Shown: piece after piece, positions 21,365 through 31,230 of the stretch
Layout of the letters: every line of letters begins with the position of its first letter
How positions within the stretch are numbered: the stretch's first letter is position 1
Source of the DNA: Selaginella moellendorffii
Lineage: Eukaryota > Streptophyta > Lycopodiopsida > Selaginellales > Selaginellaceae
Direction of reading: 5' to 3'
NCBI RefSeq assembly: GCF_000143415.4
Contig: NW_003314290.1
Location: 108,501 to 172,500, forward strand
Length of the DNA: 64,000 nucleotides
Made by a program: the position numbers and the translations under genes
The notes under the pieces: model-generated
Told to the model about the DNA's origin: nothing
The model's input: only the letters and a program-made list of their open reading frames with translations
Database searches by the model: none

Positions 21365-23043
21365 ATGGCGGGGGAGAGCAATGCGGCCCTGGCCAGCGGA
21401 TGCCCGTGCTCGTTTCTAGGCGCTCGGAGCCGGATTTCCTCGCAGCGGCATTGCGCGCCTGGATTTCAGGTGAGTGGCTCTGATTTTGGCGTTTCTCCTT
21501 GTGAAAATGCGATGCGTTTGTTCTGAAGATTTCGAGTGCTTTGCATTGCATTTGTCTCACTTGTTCTTCTGTTTTCTCGATCCAGATCATCGGAAAAGGA
21601 AGAAAAATCTCCAGACTCTACTCCGTTAGAATGTGCCAGCAAAGTTCTCCCGGATCAAAGGATGTTTTCCACTCGGTCCCAGAGTACGTGTTCCCGCAGA
21701 ACCTCGATCTACCGCCGGTTCTCCCGACCAACAAGAAGAGACCATACGTGAGGCCGATCAAGCTCGTCCTCCGGGAGAGTCGACGAAGGAAGAAGCTGGG
21801 GCTGATACCACACTTTTGGGACGCTCCACGCAACGGGATGCTCGTGGAGCGCCTCATTCCCGTGGCGTACGAGGTGATGAAGCAGCTGGGAATCCTGGAA
21901 GAAGGGGTGAAGAAACTCATGGAAGTTGTTCCAGTGCAAGCTTGCAGGTAACTCTCTCGTCTCTCGTCTCTGCTTGTATTCATTTCTAAAGTCTTGACAG
22001 TGTGATCTTCACACAGTTGCTGCAAAGACATCCATGTTGGAGCGTCCGGCCACCTGATAAGAACTTGCAAAGGCTCCGGCTGTGCTTCACGGCGAGGCGC
22101 TCACGCGTGGATAAAAGCCTATCCCCCGGACGTGCTCGTTCCAACAGAGTGCTACCACATCCTGGATAGGCTGGCTTCTCCGATCATCCACGAACAAAGG
22201 TTCTCGGTTCCCAGGCTGTGTGCCATCACCGAGCTCTGCATCCAAGCTGGCTACGAGCATCCGGACTATCCGGTGGTGAGATGGGCCAGGATATCCGGCA
22301 GGCAGGTCGGCAGCGGCCGAGCTCAAGTTGCCGAGTCCCGGCTGCTCAAGCCGTATACGGGATTTCCTGGCGATTCCGGGCACACTGCGGGCAGGAAAGA
22401 CTCGACCAAGGAAGGGAGATTTGTCCGCAAGATGCTAAGGCCAGGGACTGACAACACCATCTTTGGGGAGCCGAACGAAGCCGAGGATGGGGACGAAGAG
22501 CTGGAAACCACTAACAGGGAAGAAGACGAAGAAGAAGAAGAAGACCAAGTTGGCGGAATCGAAGAAGAGGCCCAAGGTAGTGAAGAGAGCTTCCTGGAGG
22601 GAAGAGTTTTTGATCCGGCAAGAGACGAGATAGTGGCGACGGCCGAGAGAACTATCGAGGCGTTCCACACGGTGAGGAAGGGCATCCAGCTGATGATGAA
22701 GAAGTACGTTGTCAAGGCGTGCGGTTACTGCCCCGAGATCCACGTCGGGCCTCGCGGCCACCGGGTGAAGATTTGCGGAGCTTTCAAGCACCAGCAGCGG
22801 GATGGCAAGCACGGGTGGCAAGAGGCCGCGCTGAGCGATATCTTTCCTCCGAATTTCGTGTGGCACGTCCCGAGCGGCCATAGCCCGGCTCTGCGGCCGG
22901 AGCTGCGGCGGTACTATGGACAGGCACCCGCAGTGGTGGAGCTGTGTGTGCAAGCAGGTGCTCGGGTGCCCGTGAAGTGGAAGCCTTTTATGAGGAGCGA
23001 TGTTGTCATACCGGATGTAGAAGAGAAGAGTGTTGTATGCTGA
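21365..23043 (+). CDS. APO: APO-family plastid RNA-binding protein
   Basis: Three exons: 21365-21469, 21586-21947, 22017-23043, about 497 residues. Two APO repeats are clear: ACSCCKDIHVGASGHLIRTC near residue 155 and ACGYCPEIHVGPRGHRVKIC near residue 388, each with the C-x2-C...H...C zinc-binding pattern and followed by G-x-H-x-W. The APO proteins of Arabidopsis (APO1-4) are plastid or mitochondrial RNA-binding proteins needed for group II intron splicing and accumulation of photosystem I and NDH. Between the repeats is a very acidic linker (residues about 312-345). The first exon (35 residues with Ser, Arg and Ala) could belong to a transit peptide. It is the least certain part, and a start at the second-exon Met (RMCQQSS) is an alternative. 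Confidence 0.9.
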
Positions 23044-23300
23044 CGAAAATAGCGTCTCAAAATTTCCAAAAAGTTTGTAAAAGCATTCTAGCTGTGAATA
23101 ATTTGTTCGTGAACAATAGTATACAGCATATTACGTTATAGTAGAGACTTTTTAACTACTTCAACAATGAGCAAGGTTTTAAGGTGGTTTATCGACTCGT
23201 CACAATTCTCAAGCTGCCTCGGTTCTTGCAGGTTTTTGCTTTTGTTTTTGTGTATGGCAGCAAGCCAGCGCGCTGTGAGATACTCTAGATACTCTCATGA

Positions 23301-23576
23301 CACCATCTCTAGCAGCCACCAACATTGGCACTCCCAGATCCTGAGTTGGAAGAAGTGGCGAGAATGGAGTGTCCACCACCTTGGTGTGTCAAGAGAGCTG
23401 CGAAGTTTCCATCTCTAGCAGCACCAACATTGGCACTCCGGATCCCGAGTTGGAAGAAGTGGTGAGAATGGAGTCGCCACCACCTTGGTGTGTCATGAGA
23501 TCCATCTCTAGCAGCACCAACCTTGGCACTCCCGTTGGCGAGAATGGAGTCTCTGCCACCTTGGCGTGTCAAGGAT
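23301..23576 (+). repeat. three-copy tandem repeat (~76-108 bp units)
   Basis: Three head-to-tail units start CCATCTCTAGCAGC at about 23302, 23409 and 23501, each with TTGGCACTCC, GGCGAGAATGGAGT and CACCTTGGTGTGTCA. Units shorten from about 107 to 92 to 76 bp. A fourth, weaker piece (GGAAGAAGTGGCGAGAATGG) sits near 23800. The region may be the remains of a repetitive coding gene (see 24098-24295). Confidence 0.75.
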
Positions 23577-23862
23577 CCGCCACCTGGGGACTCCCGTCCT
23601 CAACTAGCTCGGACTCGCCGGATTGCACAGGAAAAAGATCCATCTCTAGGTCAACCGGTGGCTCTCCCTGATCCAGCAGGAGTGGTAAAAGTCGATCACG
23701 CAGTGATTCGGTCGACTCTCAAGGGTGGTGTTCAAGCAGCAGCTCTTCTCGATCAGGATATGATTTTATCGACTCTTAAGGATGCAGCTCTTCCCGAGAT
23801 AGTGGAAGAAGTGGCGAGAATGGGACTCCCCTCCTCAACCAGCGCGCAGGAGAAGCTCTGGT

Positions 23863-23946
23863 CGACACCACCAGCGAGGGACGCGTCGGTCTCGAGTTTG
23901 GAAGCAGCTCCGGTCGACATCGCCAGCGAGGGACGCGTCGGTCTCG
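23863..23946 (+). repeat. ~50-bp tandem duplication
   Basis: GTCGACACCACCAGCGAGG and GTCGACATCGCCAGCGAGG each begin a block containing GACGCGTCGGTCTCG, lying directly after one another. It shows local tandem duplication in the same GC-rich stretch as the repeat at 23301-23576. Confidence 0.7.
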
Positions 23947-24097
23947 CGTTTTCCATATCCTCTCGAAGAAGGCCGCGGTGTTACTGAGCAGGAAGTGGAT
24001 CGATCCTTGTGGGAGAACCGGCGGAGCTTGCTTTGCCTGTATCCCTTGGGCATCACCCCCGGCGCTAGCATTTGCAGCGAGAGCAGCTCGCGCTTGA

Positions 24098-24295
24098 GGT
24101 CTTGGAGCAGCGGCAGTGGCATCAGGACTAGTGCTGCCTCCGGTCGTTGCGCTGCCCGCCTTCGTCTTCATCCTGTGTTGCATCTCCGTGCTCGTCGGCA
24201 TGAGGAAGTCGGACTTAACGCCTTGGCGGAAGCGTGAGAGGAATCGTGTGAACTCGTCGGCTCTAAATTACTCAGTTTATTCTTCTTTTGATTGA
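24098..24295 (+). CDS. possible last exon of a tail-anchored protein, uncertain
   Basis: An open frame with no family match encodes a hydrophobic stretch, VVALPAFVFILCCISVLVGM, followed by a basic tail (RKSDLTPWRKRERNR). The arrangement, Ser-rich sequence, one membrane helix, then a short Arg/Lys tail, mirrors the C-terminus of the unrecognised gene at 32908-34925. Upstream DNA (23300-24060) is Ser-rich in several frames but broken by stops, so any gene here would need several introns or is a pseudogene. Confidence 0.3.
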   Translation, partial: GLGAAAVASGLVLPPVVALPAFVFILCCISVLVGMRKSDLTPWRKRERNRVNSSALNYSVYSSFD

Positions 24296-24359
24296 TCCCG
24301 ATATGCATTTTAGCCCTCAGTTAAAATGCCCTAAACTCTAGGGCTTTTGGGGCGGAAAA

Positions 24360-24585
24360 ATGGAGCACAAGAGCAGTGCTAGATTCCATCGCCATGCTGC
24401 CGCGGACAATCCCACGCTCGTAAGATACGTTCCTTTCCTCGTTGTGGCGCTCGTCGTGGCGCATCTTCTCGCATTTGTAAGCTCTTTGGCTATCTTTTCT
24501 TTCTTTTGTTTATCCGTCCAAGCAGGCATTTTGGATCTACAAGGTCATGACAGAGAAACCCAGACAACGAAGAAAGACGCACTGA
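24360..24585 (+). CDS. small single-pass membrane protein, 58 residues
   Basis: Exon 1 24360-24476 (39 codons) and exon 2 24526-24585, with a 49-nt GT..AG intron (24477-24525), phase 0. The product has a basic N-terminus (EHKSSARFHRHAAADNPTL), one strongly hydrophobic helix of about 25 residues (VPFLVVALVVAHLLAFAFWI) and a basic tail ending in KPRQRRKTH. The codon-clean splice, the well-formed helix and the position between two real genes make it credible. A tail of this kind suggests an organelle or ER membrane protein. That is inference, and I cannot name the family. Confidence 0.55.
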
Positions 24586-24883
24586 TCGATCAAAGGTTTA
24601 AATTCCTTGCGGCAGGACGCAAGGATTTTTGTGCTTGCGACAATTCACGTTTTTGTACACTTGACTTGTTCTTGTTTGTTCCTTCGAAAATCGCAATCCT
24701 GGCATGCTTCAACGTAAAATTCTTGACTTGAACTCCGAGTATGTGATGTCATCTGATTTGGACAAAACGGAAGTCCTTTGCCTGCCAAATCGTTTTCATA
24801 TCCTCAAAAGACTTGGAACTTGACTGCAAGAGCTCTAAAAGCGATAAGCTTTGGGAGTACGCAATACCGAACTCTACATTCTC

Positions 24884-26629
24884 ATGGAATCCTTTGGAAA
24901 TAGAAGCTCTAGAACTAGTGCAATGGAAGATCAGATTAGTAGAGTTTTCCTCCGGCGAGGCTCCGCGTTTGATGCATGGCTCACAGCCACTACTGTGCAA
25001 GTAAATGCTTCTCTACAGCACATTTTAGTTTGTAGATTTGGAATTTTCTTCACTCTTGTAGGTAGCGCAAGTTCTTCTTACACTCCCACACTCTTTTGCT
25101 CAAATGGGGCTGGCATCAGGAGTGGTATTTCAGCTTTTATATGGTGCTCTTGGATGTTGGAGCTGCTATATGACTACATCCCTGTATGCTGATTATATTT
25201 GGATATTAGACTCGCAAAAATTGCGAAAAGAAAATCATATTATTCAGGTCTGAAAAGGAATGAATTTCTCATAAGATCTTCTATGAACAAATGCTTTGGT
25301 GGCAGTGGTATGAAGTTTTGGAAGCCCTTTTGGGTCGATGGTGGAAAGCACTTGGTTTGCTATTCAACTGCATGCTGATGTTGAGTGCTGCAACAATTCA
25401 GTTGGTAGCTTGTGGGAAGTGAGTATTTTAATAAGGATCTTGTATAATTCTTAAAATTGGACTACAGCACTGTATGGTACATAAATGACAACCTTGATAA
25501 AAGGACTTGGACATATATTTTTGGAGCTATATGTTTCTCTACATTATTCATTCGAATGGCTCGCAATTATCACCTTTGGATGTTCTTAGGTGTTTTTATG
25601 ACAAGTTACACTGCTTGGTACATGACAATTGCTGCACTATTTTTTGAGAAGGTAGGAGATTCTGAAAATTAAACTCTGGAATATATAATGTTTGCTTTGC
25701 AGCATCAGAATGCTGTACATACAGGCCCAACAAGCTCAGTTGAGTACTTCACAGGAACTACAAATATTATATACACATTTGGCAGTCATGCTCTAACCCT
25801 GTAAGCATCAATAAAATCATATTTCCAAAGCATTTGTACTTAGGCCTTATACTTTCACTGAAGGGAGATAATAGAAGCTATGGATCAGCCAAGAAAATTC
25901 AAGTTTGTTTATGTTTATGCCATTCTCTATATTCTCACACTTACATTACCATCAGCAATAAGTGTATATTGGAGGTTTGGAGATAAAATGCTTGAACATC
26001 CAAATGCTCTTGCCGTTTTTTCTCCATCTAAATTTAAGACTATAGCAGTAATTCTCATGCTAGCTCATCAGGTCAAAATGTTTATTCATAAGTTTACATT
26101 GTAATTCACAAACTTTTATTGTGCAGATAATTGAGTTTGCAGCATTTATAGTTCCCGTTTTTGCAATGTGGGAAAAGATGCTAGGCATTCATCACTCCAA
26201 TAACCAAACTATAAAATATCTTGCAAGGATACCAATTGTGCTTATAATATGTTTATTTGCACTTATGCTACCATTTTTTGGATCGATAAACTCAGTTGTG
26301 GGATCTTTCCTCTCCAGTATAGCAGTTTATATTCTTCCTTGTGTTGCATTTATGGTTATTAGACGACATGAAGAATCAAGAGAGGTAATTAAAACAATTT
26401 TTATAAGCAAATAAGTTAACTACTAAATAAATTTCAGAATGCTATAGAACAACCTCCAGTTTGGATTTTTAATAGTTGGGTGGGAGTTTACTGCATTAAT
26501 CTTGGGATTGTCCTATGGGTGGCAATTGTAGGTATGGGTTTTGGTGCATGGGCAAGCATGTATAGTTTATTTCACAAAGTTGAGCGCTTTGGATTGTTTT
26601 CTAAATGCTTTGAATGTAATAAACTTTAA
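24884..26629 (+). CDS. LAX: AUX1/LAX-type auxin influx permease, copy 1
   Basis: Eight exons: 24884-25000, 25062-25247, 25306-25418, 25468-25651, 25703-25800, 25864-26071, 26127-26384, 26438-26629; 451 residues (AUX1 has 485). It follows AUX1 throughout: DAWLTATTVQVAQVLLTLP, HIIQWYEVLEALLGRWWKALG, NDNLDKRTWTYIFGA, YTAWYMTIA, YFTGTTNIIYTFGSHA, ILTLTLPSAISVYWRFGD, PFFGSINSVVG, GFGAWASM and FGLFSKCFEC. AUX/LAX proteins are plasma-membrane proton symporters of indole-acetic acid with about ten helices. N- and C-termini are shorter than in angiosperms. The coding sequence is AT-richer than the nearby PPR and HMA genes. All intron positions are shared with the copy at 43750. Confidence 0.93.
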
Positions 26630-27925
26630 AATATTAACTTTAAAATTATAATTTTTTGGAATTTTTTGCTAAATAAACAAGGGTTAGTGATAATCATCAG
26701 ATATCGAAAGTCTTACTATTCTATGAAAAAAAAACCTTCTAGAAAGTGGTAGATTAAAACACTTATCACCTGACACAAAGAAGGCATAAAGATGTTTCTA
26801 AAGCCACTTATGATTAAATTCATTTAGATTATATGATATTTTAAAAATAAAAGAACATGAATTAATAAGATAAAAAAAAATTGGTTTCTATTTAAATGTT
26901 AAATTCTAAACATTTATTCTGATTTGGACCATTGCTCGTGCATGGTAAGAAAAAAAATCCATTCTCTTGTTCGCCAGTTCCATGTGCTTGATCACGAATT
27001 TTTATGATGTCTCTAGTAGAAAAATCGTAATTTTCACTTGGAGGACTTTTACCGTTGTGACGAATCGTAAAAGCTCTGTTCCAATCCAAGCCATGAGAAA
27101 AGTCCGTGAGAAAAGAAACGATGCTTACCTCCAAGCTCCAAAATCAACACACTCCATCCTTGAAAACATGGAATCGACTTGCGTCTCGGCAAACCACGAC
27201 TCGGTGCTCGATCTGCAAATCCATCAAATATGTTGCCAGTTTGTGCCCAGGGTCAAGCCGAAGAATCAATCTTGTTGTTTTTGGGTCAGCATTGTTAGAA
27301 CTCCATCATCATCGTCACCATGAAAATGACAGGCTCGTCCTCGAGATCCACGCTTGAAGAGATGGACCAGGAAGTCCCTGGCACGTGGTCCATGCAGTCA
27401 CGTCACACGCTCACACTTGCAATCTAATATCGCGTGGAAGCATCATCGATCGTCGAAGGAATGAGAGATGAGAGTGATGCCTAATCTTAACTTGCAAAAA
27501 TATAGTTGTTTTGTGCTTATGAAATTCTTCCAATGCTTCAGCTTGAATCTGCTTTGGCATTTGCTTCTTGTAGTCCAAATCAGAGGCTACAAGAGGCAAA
27601 TTAAGCACCACTTGGGTTTACTTGGATTAACACGTTCCCAATGAATTAAAGTTAGTAGAAATTTTGCTAGACTCTATTGATGAACTAAATCATTCACCAT
27701 TTTGGTCACTATTGATCTGCGTTTATTAGGATACCAATCAAGGATAAACTATCTTACTCAACTAGATCCAAAACAACAGTTGCTGGAAAAGAAAAACCAT
27801 TGCCAAATGAACTCTCTAAGACTTAAATAATTATATGCTATAATTCATAAATTTCTATCAATTTTTTCTTTTCATTTGTTTTGTAGAAATTGCCCAGAAA
27901 ATACAGGTTTTTTTTTTTAAGACTT
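26630..27925. other. intergenic, no supported gene
   Basis: AT-rich next to the permease gene, then mixed composition. Short frames around 26967-27357 and 26892-27134 (minus) have no recognisable similarity and contradict each other on opposite strands. Nothing further can be supported. Confidence 0.4.
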
Positions 27926-28330
27926 CTACCTTTCGCACTCAATCACCAACTCCCTTGCACAGTTGAGTAGTGCCATAGTCTGCTCCTCAAGCAAGTAAGC
28001 TAACAATGGATTCAGCTTGGCTCCCCTGTCCATGATGATATGCCCCTCCATATGAACATCCTCAGCCTTCGGACTAAGCTGGAACAATCCAAAAGTAAGC
28101 CAAAAAAGCACACCAATAACTTACATCCTCACTCCACCCTATAATCAATCTGTGCCTCCTAGTATACTCTTAGAATTGGTAGAGGGCTGAAGGCATTTTG
28201 CATTACATTGCTGAAATCGTTGAAAGATCATCTTACAGTCCATTACTCTTCCTCCTTGGGAGAAGAGTATCCACATATCAGCTGCCACCGTTCTCGATGC
28301 CTTGCTGAATAGTACTCTATCCTACAGAGA
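27926..28330 (-). other. coding-like fragment of unknown family
   Basis: On the minus strand, 28111-27926 reads a protein-like segment (FQLSPKAEDVHMEGHIIMDRG, then LLAYLLEEQTMALLNCAREL) ending in a stop. About 200 bp upstream on the same strand there is another protein-like piece, ADMWILFSQGGRVMDC. The residue mix looks coding, but I cannot name a family or join the pieces. It could be terminal exons of a gene, or a relic. The 3' flank of the PPR gene follows, with a T run at 28535-28555. Confidence 0.25.
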
Positions 28331-28872
28331 ACAAAGTTCCTTTCAAAGTTAGATATGAAACAAAATGACCAAAGCAAGGCAGTATGAAGAAGACATTTAT
28401 TTATAATACATTATTACTTATGGCTAGATTTGATGTAATTTGATCATGAGCCTTGGGAACCACTAGTGACGCAAGTTCCAGCGATCGTCCACACAGGTTC
28501 AAACGTAAGATATTTTCTTGATTGTTCCTTTTTTTTCCTTTTTTTTTTTTTTTTTGCTAAGCTCGTTCTTGTGCTATCCAGGGCGAAGCATTTTGCACAT
28601 ATGTCTCTGCTTACTTGGATCTGTCAAATTTTGCTTACAAAAAATCTGTCGACTATTCTGGTTCACATCAATAAGTAACAGGATCTTTGCATTAGGTTAT
28701 AAAGAAGAAATGCTTAGTGTGAAGAAATCTTTTGACACCAAGAAATGTAGATTATCTTCTCAATTCAGGCAAGAAAATGTCGAATTACTCTCAGTGAAGA
28801 AGTGTCTTTGATTCCAAACATCTTGGAAGAGTATGTTCCCTCTCTACTTTGTTGGAGAGGGTTTCTTCTTGG

Positions 28873-30771
28873 TCACTGTTGGGTCCTGGCCAACTTCCAA
28901 GCGTCAACGCAAAGTCCCTGTCCCCCGGTCGCCGACAGCAGCGACCGCCAGTCCACAATGTCGGGGACGTACGGCATGGCCGAGACCAAGCTCCGCGCGT
29001 CGTCCGCGTGGCCGCCCCGCCCCAGCAAGCTCACCACGCACTGGAAATGCTGCTTGCTGGGGGCCATCCCAAAATCCAACCCCATGGATCGAAAGTAGTG
29101 GCAGCCCTCGCGCAATCTCCCGGCGTGGCTGGATCCCAGCAGCAAGCAATCGAAGGAGATCTCGTCCGCCCCGATCCCCTCGGCTTGCATCCTCTGGAAG
29201 ATCTCCACCGCCTCGCGGGCGGCGCCGCGCTGGGCTTGCGCCGCCAGCGCCACGCCCCACGAGACGCGATTCCTCTCCGGCATGGCGTCGAAGATCGCGG
29301 ACGCGCGGTCGGGGAAGCCGGCGTGGGCATAGGCGGCGGCCATCGCTGTCCAGGAGACGAGATCTCTCTCCGGCATCGCCCACGAGAAGATCTTCGCGGC
29401 GTGATCGAGATCACCCGCCTGGGCGTACGCTGCGAGGAGCGCGTTCCACGAGACGACGTCGTGCTGCGGCATGGAATCGAAGATCCAGCGCGCCTCGTCG
29501 ATGCGGCCCGAGCGCGCGTAGGCGCTGAGCATCGAGTTCCAGGACGAGATGTCGCGGTGGAGCATCGATTGGAAGACGCGCTCGCCGTGATCGAGCGCGC
29601 TTGCTGCCATGATCGCGTTGGAGAGGCGGAGATCGAGGTCGCTCACGCGCTTGGAAACGATCCTGGCGTGATCAAGCTCGCCTCTGTGCGCTAGCGCCAC
29701 GACCAGCGCTGTCCAGGAGACTAGATCCCACTCGGGCATTCGCGAGAGAAGGAGCTCCACACTCTCTACATCTCCTTCCTGGGCATTTGCCGCAAGCATG
29801 GTGTTCCAAGCCACGCGATTCCTCTCTGGCATCTCTTCAAAGATCTCTTTAGCTTGGTTGATCCTCCCCAGCTGTGAGTAGCATGCCAACATCGCCGTCC
29901 AGGAAACGATGCTTCGATCTGGCATACTGTCAAATATTTTCTGAGCTTGTAGCAAATGCCCGTTCTGAGCAAATGCTACAATCATCGCTGTCAGCGCGAC
30001 TAGATCCCTGTAGAGCATCGATCGAAAGATAGAAATCGCTTCTTCGAGGAATCCCTTCTGAGAGAAGATGACAATCATCGCGGTCGACGCTACCATGTTC
30101 CACTCCGGCATGGAATCAAACGCGCGCTTGGCGCTGTCTAGATGCCCGTTATCGGCAAATCCCACCAGAAGCGTCGTCCACGCCACCAGATCGTGCAGCG
30201 GCATCTCCAGGAACAGCGCCATCGCGCCCTCCAAATCCACGGCGTCAACGCACGCAACCAGCATAGCGCTCCAGGAAACGAGGCTCGGATCCGGCATCGC
30301 GCGGAAGATCGCAGCGGCGAGGCGCGTCTCGCCGATCTGCGCGTAGGCGGACAGCATCGCCGTCCAGGAGATCGTGTTCCTGGCCGGCATCGCGTCGAAG
30401 ATCCTCTGCGCGTCGCCGATCCGGCCGATCCGTGCGTATGAGGCGAGCATCGCGTTCCAGGAGGCCAGGTTCTTGTCGGGGATGCGATCGAAGAGGGCGA
30501 TGGCGTCGTCGATCTGGTCGTTGCGGGCGTAGGCGGTGAGCAAGAGATTGTAGGAGAAGACGTTCTTCACGTCCAGGGCGTCGAAGACGCGGCGGGAGTG
30601 GGCGGTGCTGCCACACCGGCCATACATCTGGATGAGGAGATTGGAGAGGAAGAGGCCCGAATCGATCATGCGCGGGCTGCGCGCCACTCGCGCGTGGATG
30701 ATCTTGGCATCCGGAAGTGTCGTGCACGAGGATATGAGATCTACGCATTCCCCCCGGCTCAACTCTTTCAT
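28873..30771 (-). CDS. pentatricopeptide repeat (PPR) protein, GC-rich
   Basis: Intronless frame of 632 residues. The N-terminus (CVDLISSCTTLPDAKIIHARV...NLLIQMYGRCGSTAHSRRVFD) is the classic start of a plant PLS-class PPR protein. Then come about 15 tandem 31-residue S repeats of the form xVSWxAMLxAYAxxGxxxxAxxxFDxMPxxx. The last repeats are P/L-like (GADEISFDCLLLGSSHAGRL), followed by a truncated E start (PDIVDWRSLLSAT) and a stop after KLARTQQ, without E+ or DYW. Expected role: sequence-specific RNA binding in a plastid or mitochondrion. A telo-box lies immediately before the start codon. It is much GC-richer than the PPR gene at 15383. Antisense frames of 90-280 codons in this stretch are shadows of its codon bias. 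Confidence 0.92.
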   Translation of the reverse strand: MKELSRGECVDLISSCTTLPDAKIIHARVARSPRMIDSGLFLSNLLIQMYGRCGSTAHSRRVFDALDVKNVFSYNLLLTAYARNDQIDDAIALFDRIPDKNLASWNAMLASYARIGRIGDAQRIFDAMPARNTISWTAMLSAYAQIGETRLAAAIFRAMPDPSLVSWSAMLVACVDAVDLEGAMALFLEMPLHDLVAWTTLLVGFADNGHLDSAKRAFDSMPEWNMVASTAMIVIFSQKGFLEEAISIFRSMLYRDLVALTAMIVAFAQNGHLLQAQKIFDSMPDRSIVSWTAMLACYSQLGRINQAKEIFEEMPERNRVAWNTMLAANAQEGDVESVELLLSRMPEWDLVSWTALVVALAHRGELDHARIVSKRVSDLDLRLSNAIMAASALDHGERVFQSMLHRDISSWNSMLSAYARSGRIDEARWIFDSMPQHDVVSWNALLAAYAQAGDLDHAAKIFSWAMPERDLVSWTAMAAAYAHAGFPDRASAIFDAMPERNRVSWGVALAAQAQRGAAREAVEIFQRMQAEGIGADEISFDCLLLGSSHAGRLREGCHYFRSMGLDFGMAPSKQHFQCVVSLLGRGGHADDARSLVSAMPYVPDIVDWRSLLSATGGQGLCVDAWKLARTQQ

Positions 30772-30860
30772 GCAGGGTTTAGGGTTTCAAAATTTAGGTT
30801 ATGACCGTTGGAATTGGACGGCCAGGACTGGTTTCCTACCATCGACGGCGGTAGATCAGC
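30772..30860 (-). promoter_or_regulatory. 5' flank of PPR gene: telo-box and conserved module
   Basis: Reading toward the gene, AAACCCTAAACCCTGC (30787-30772) sits directly before the ATG. Teloboxes of this kind are common near starts of plant translation and organelle-biogenesis genes. Just upstream is a module containing GACCGTTGGAATTGGACGG (30800-30818 on the plus strand), repeated at 36017-36035 and partly at 35981-36003. Confidence 0.5.
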
Positions 30861-30939
30861 ATTAAAAATGTGAGCCATAACATCAATAGAATCTTTTTTA
30901 GAAAATGGGCTTTGTCATCACAAAGACGGTGTTTGATTG

Positions 30940-31230
30940 AATTCCGGGAATCTAGTGAGCTTCTCGGCGATGCTGGCAGCGTATGCCCAAAACGGGCATC
31001 TGGATGAAGCAAAGGCGATGTTTGATCATGGCTTTGATCGAAATTTGATCTTCTGTAATATCATATTCCATGGATACACCTCAAACTTGAAGCTCCGAGA
31101 GGAAAAATATATCTATGTCAAAATGCCTGAGAGGGATGTAGTGGCATTGGACGTCTATACTTGCAGCAAATACCCAAGAAAGGCATATTGATGAGGTTAA
31201 AGCTGTGTTTGCAGCCATACCCGTGTCATT
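30940..31230 (+). pseudogene. PPR repeat fragment
   Basis: Encodes NLVSFSAMLAAYAQNGHLDEAKAMFD, a good S-type PPR repeat, followed by two decaying repeats (NLIFCNIIFHGY..., KMPERDVVALDV) and frame loss near 31180. After the frameshift, DEVKAVFAAIPVSLI continues the pattern. It lies head-to-head with the intact PPR gene, 170 bp away, and is probably a duplicated and broken piece. Confidence 0.7.

Noticed and set aside
22323-22953. Antisense frames of 130-172 codons across the APO gene, Ser-rich or Leu-rich
   Set aside because: Mirror images of the acidic GAA/GAG-rich linker and flanking APO repeats on the other strand.
28849-30748. Several 90-280-codon frames on both strands overlapping the GC-rich PPR gene
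   Set aside because: Arg-, Pro- and Ala-rich shadows of a gene with strong GC codon bias; they lack any domain and overlap a clear PPR protein.
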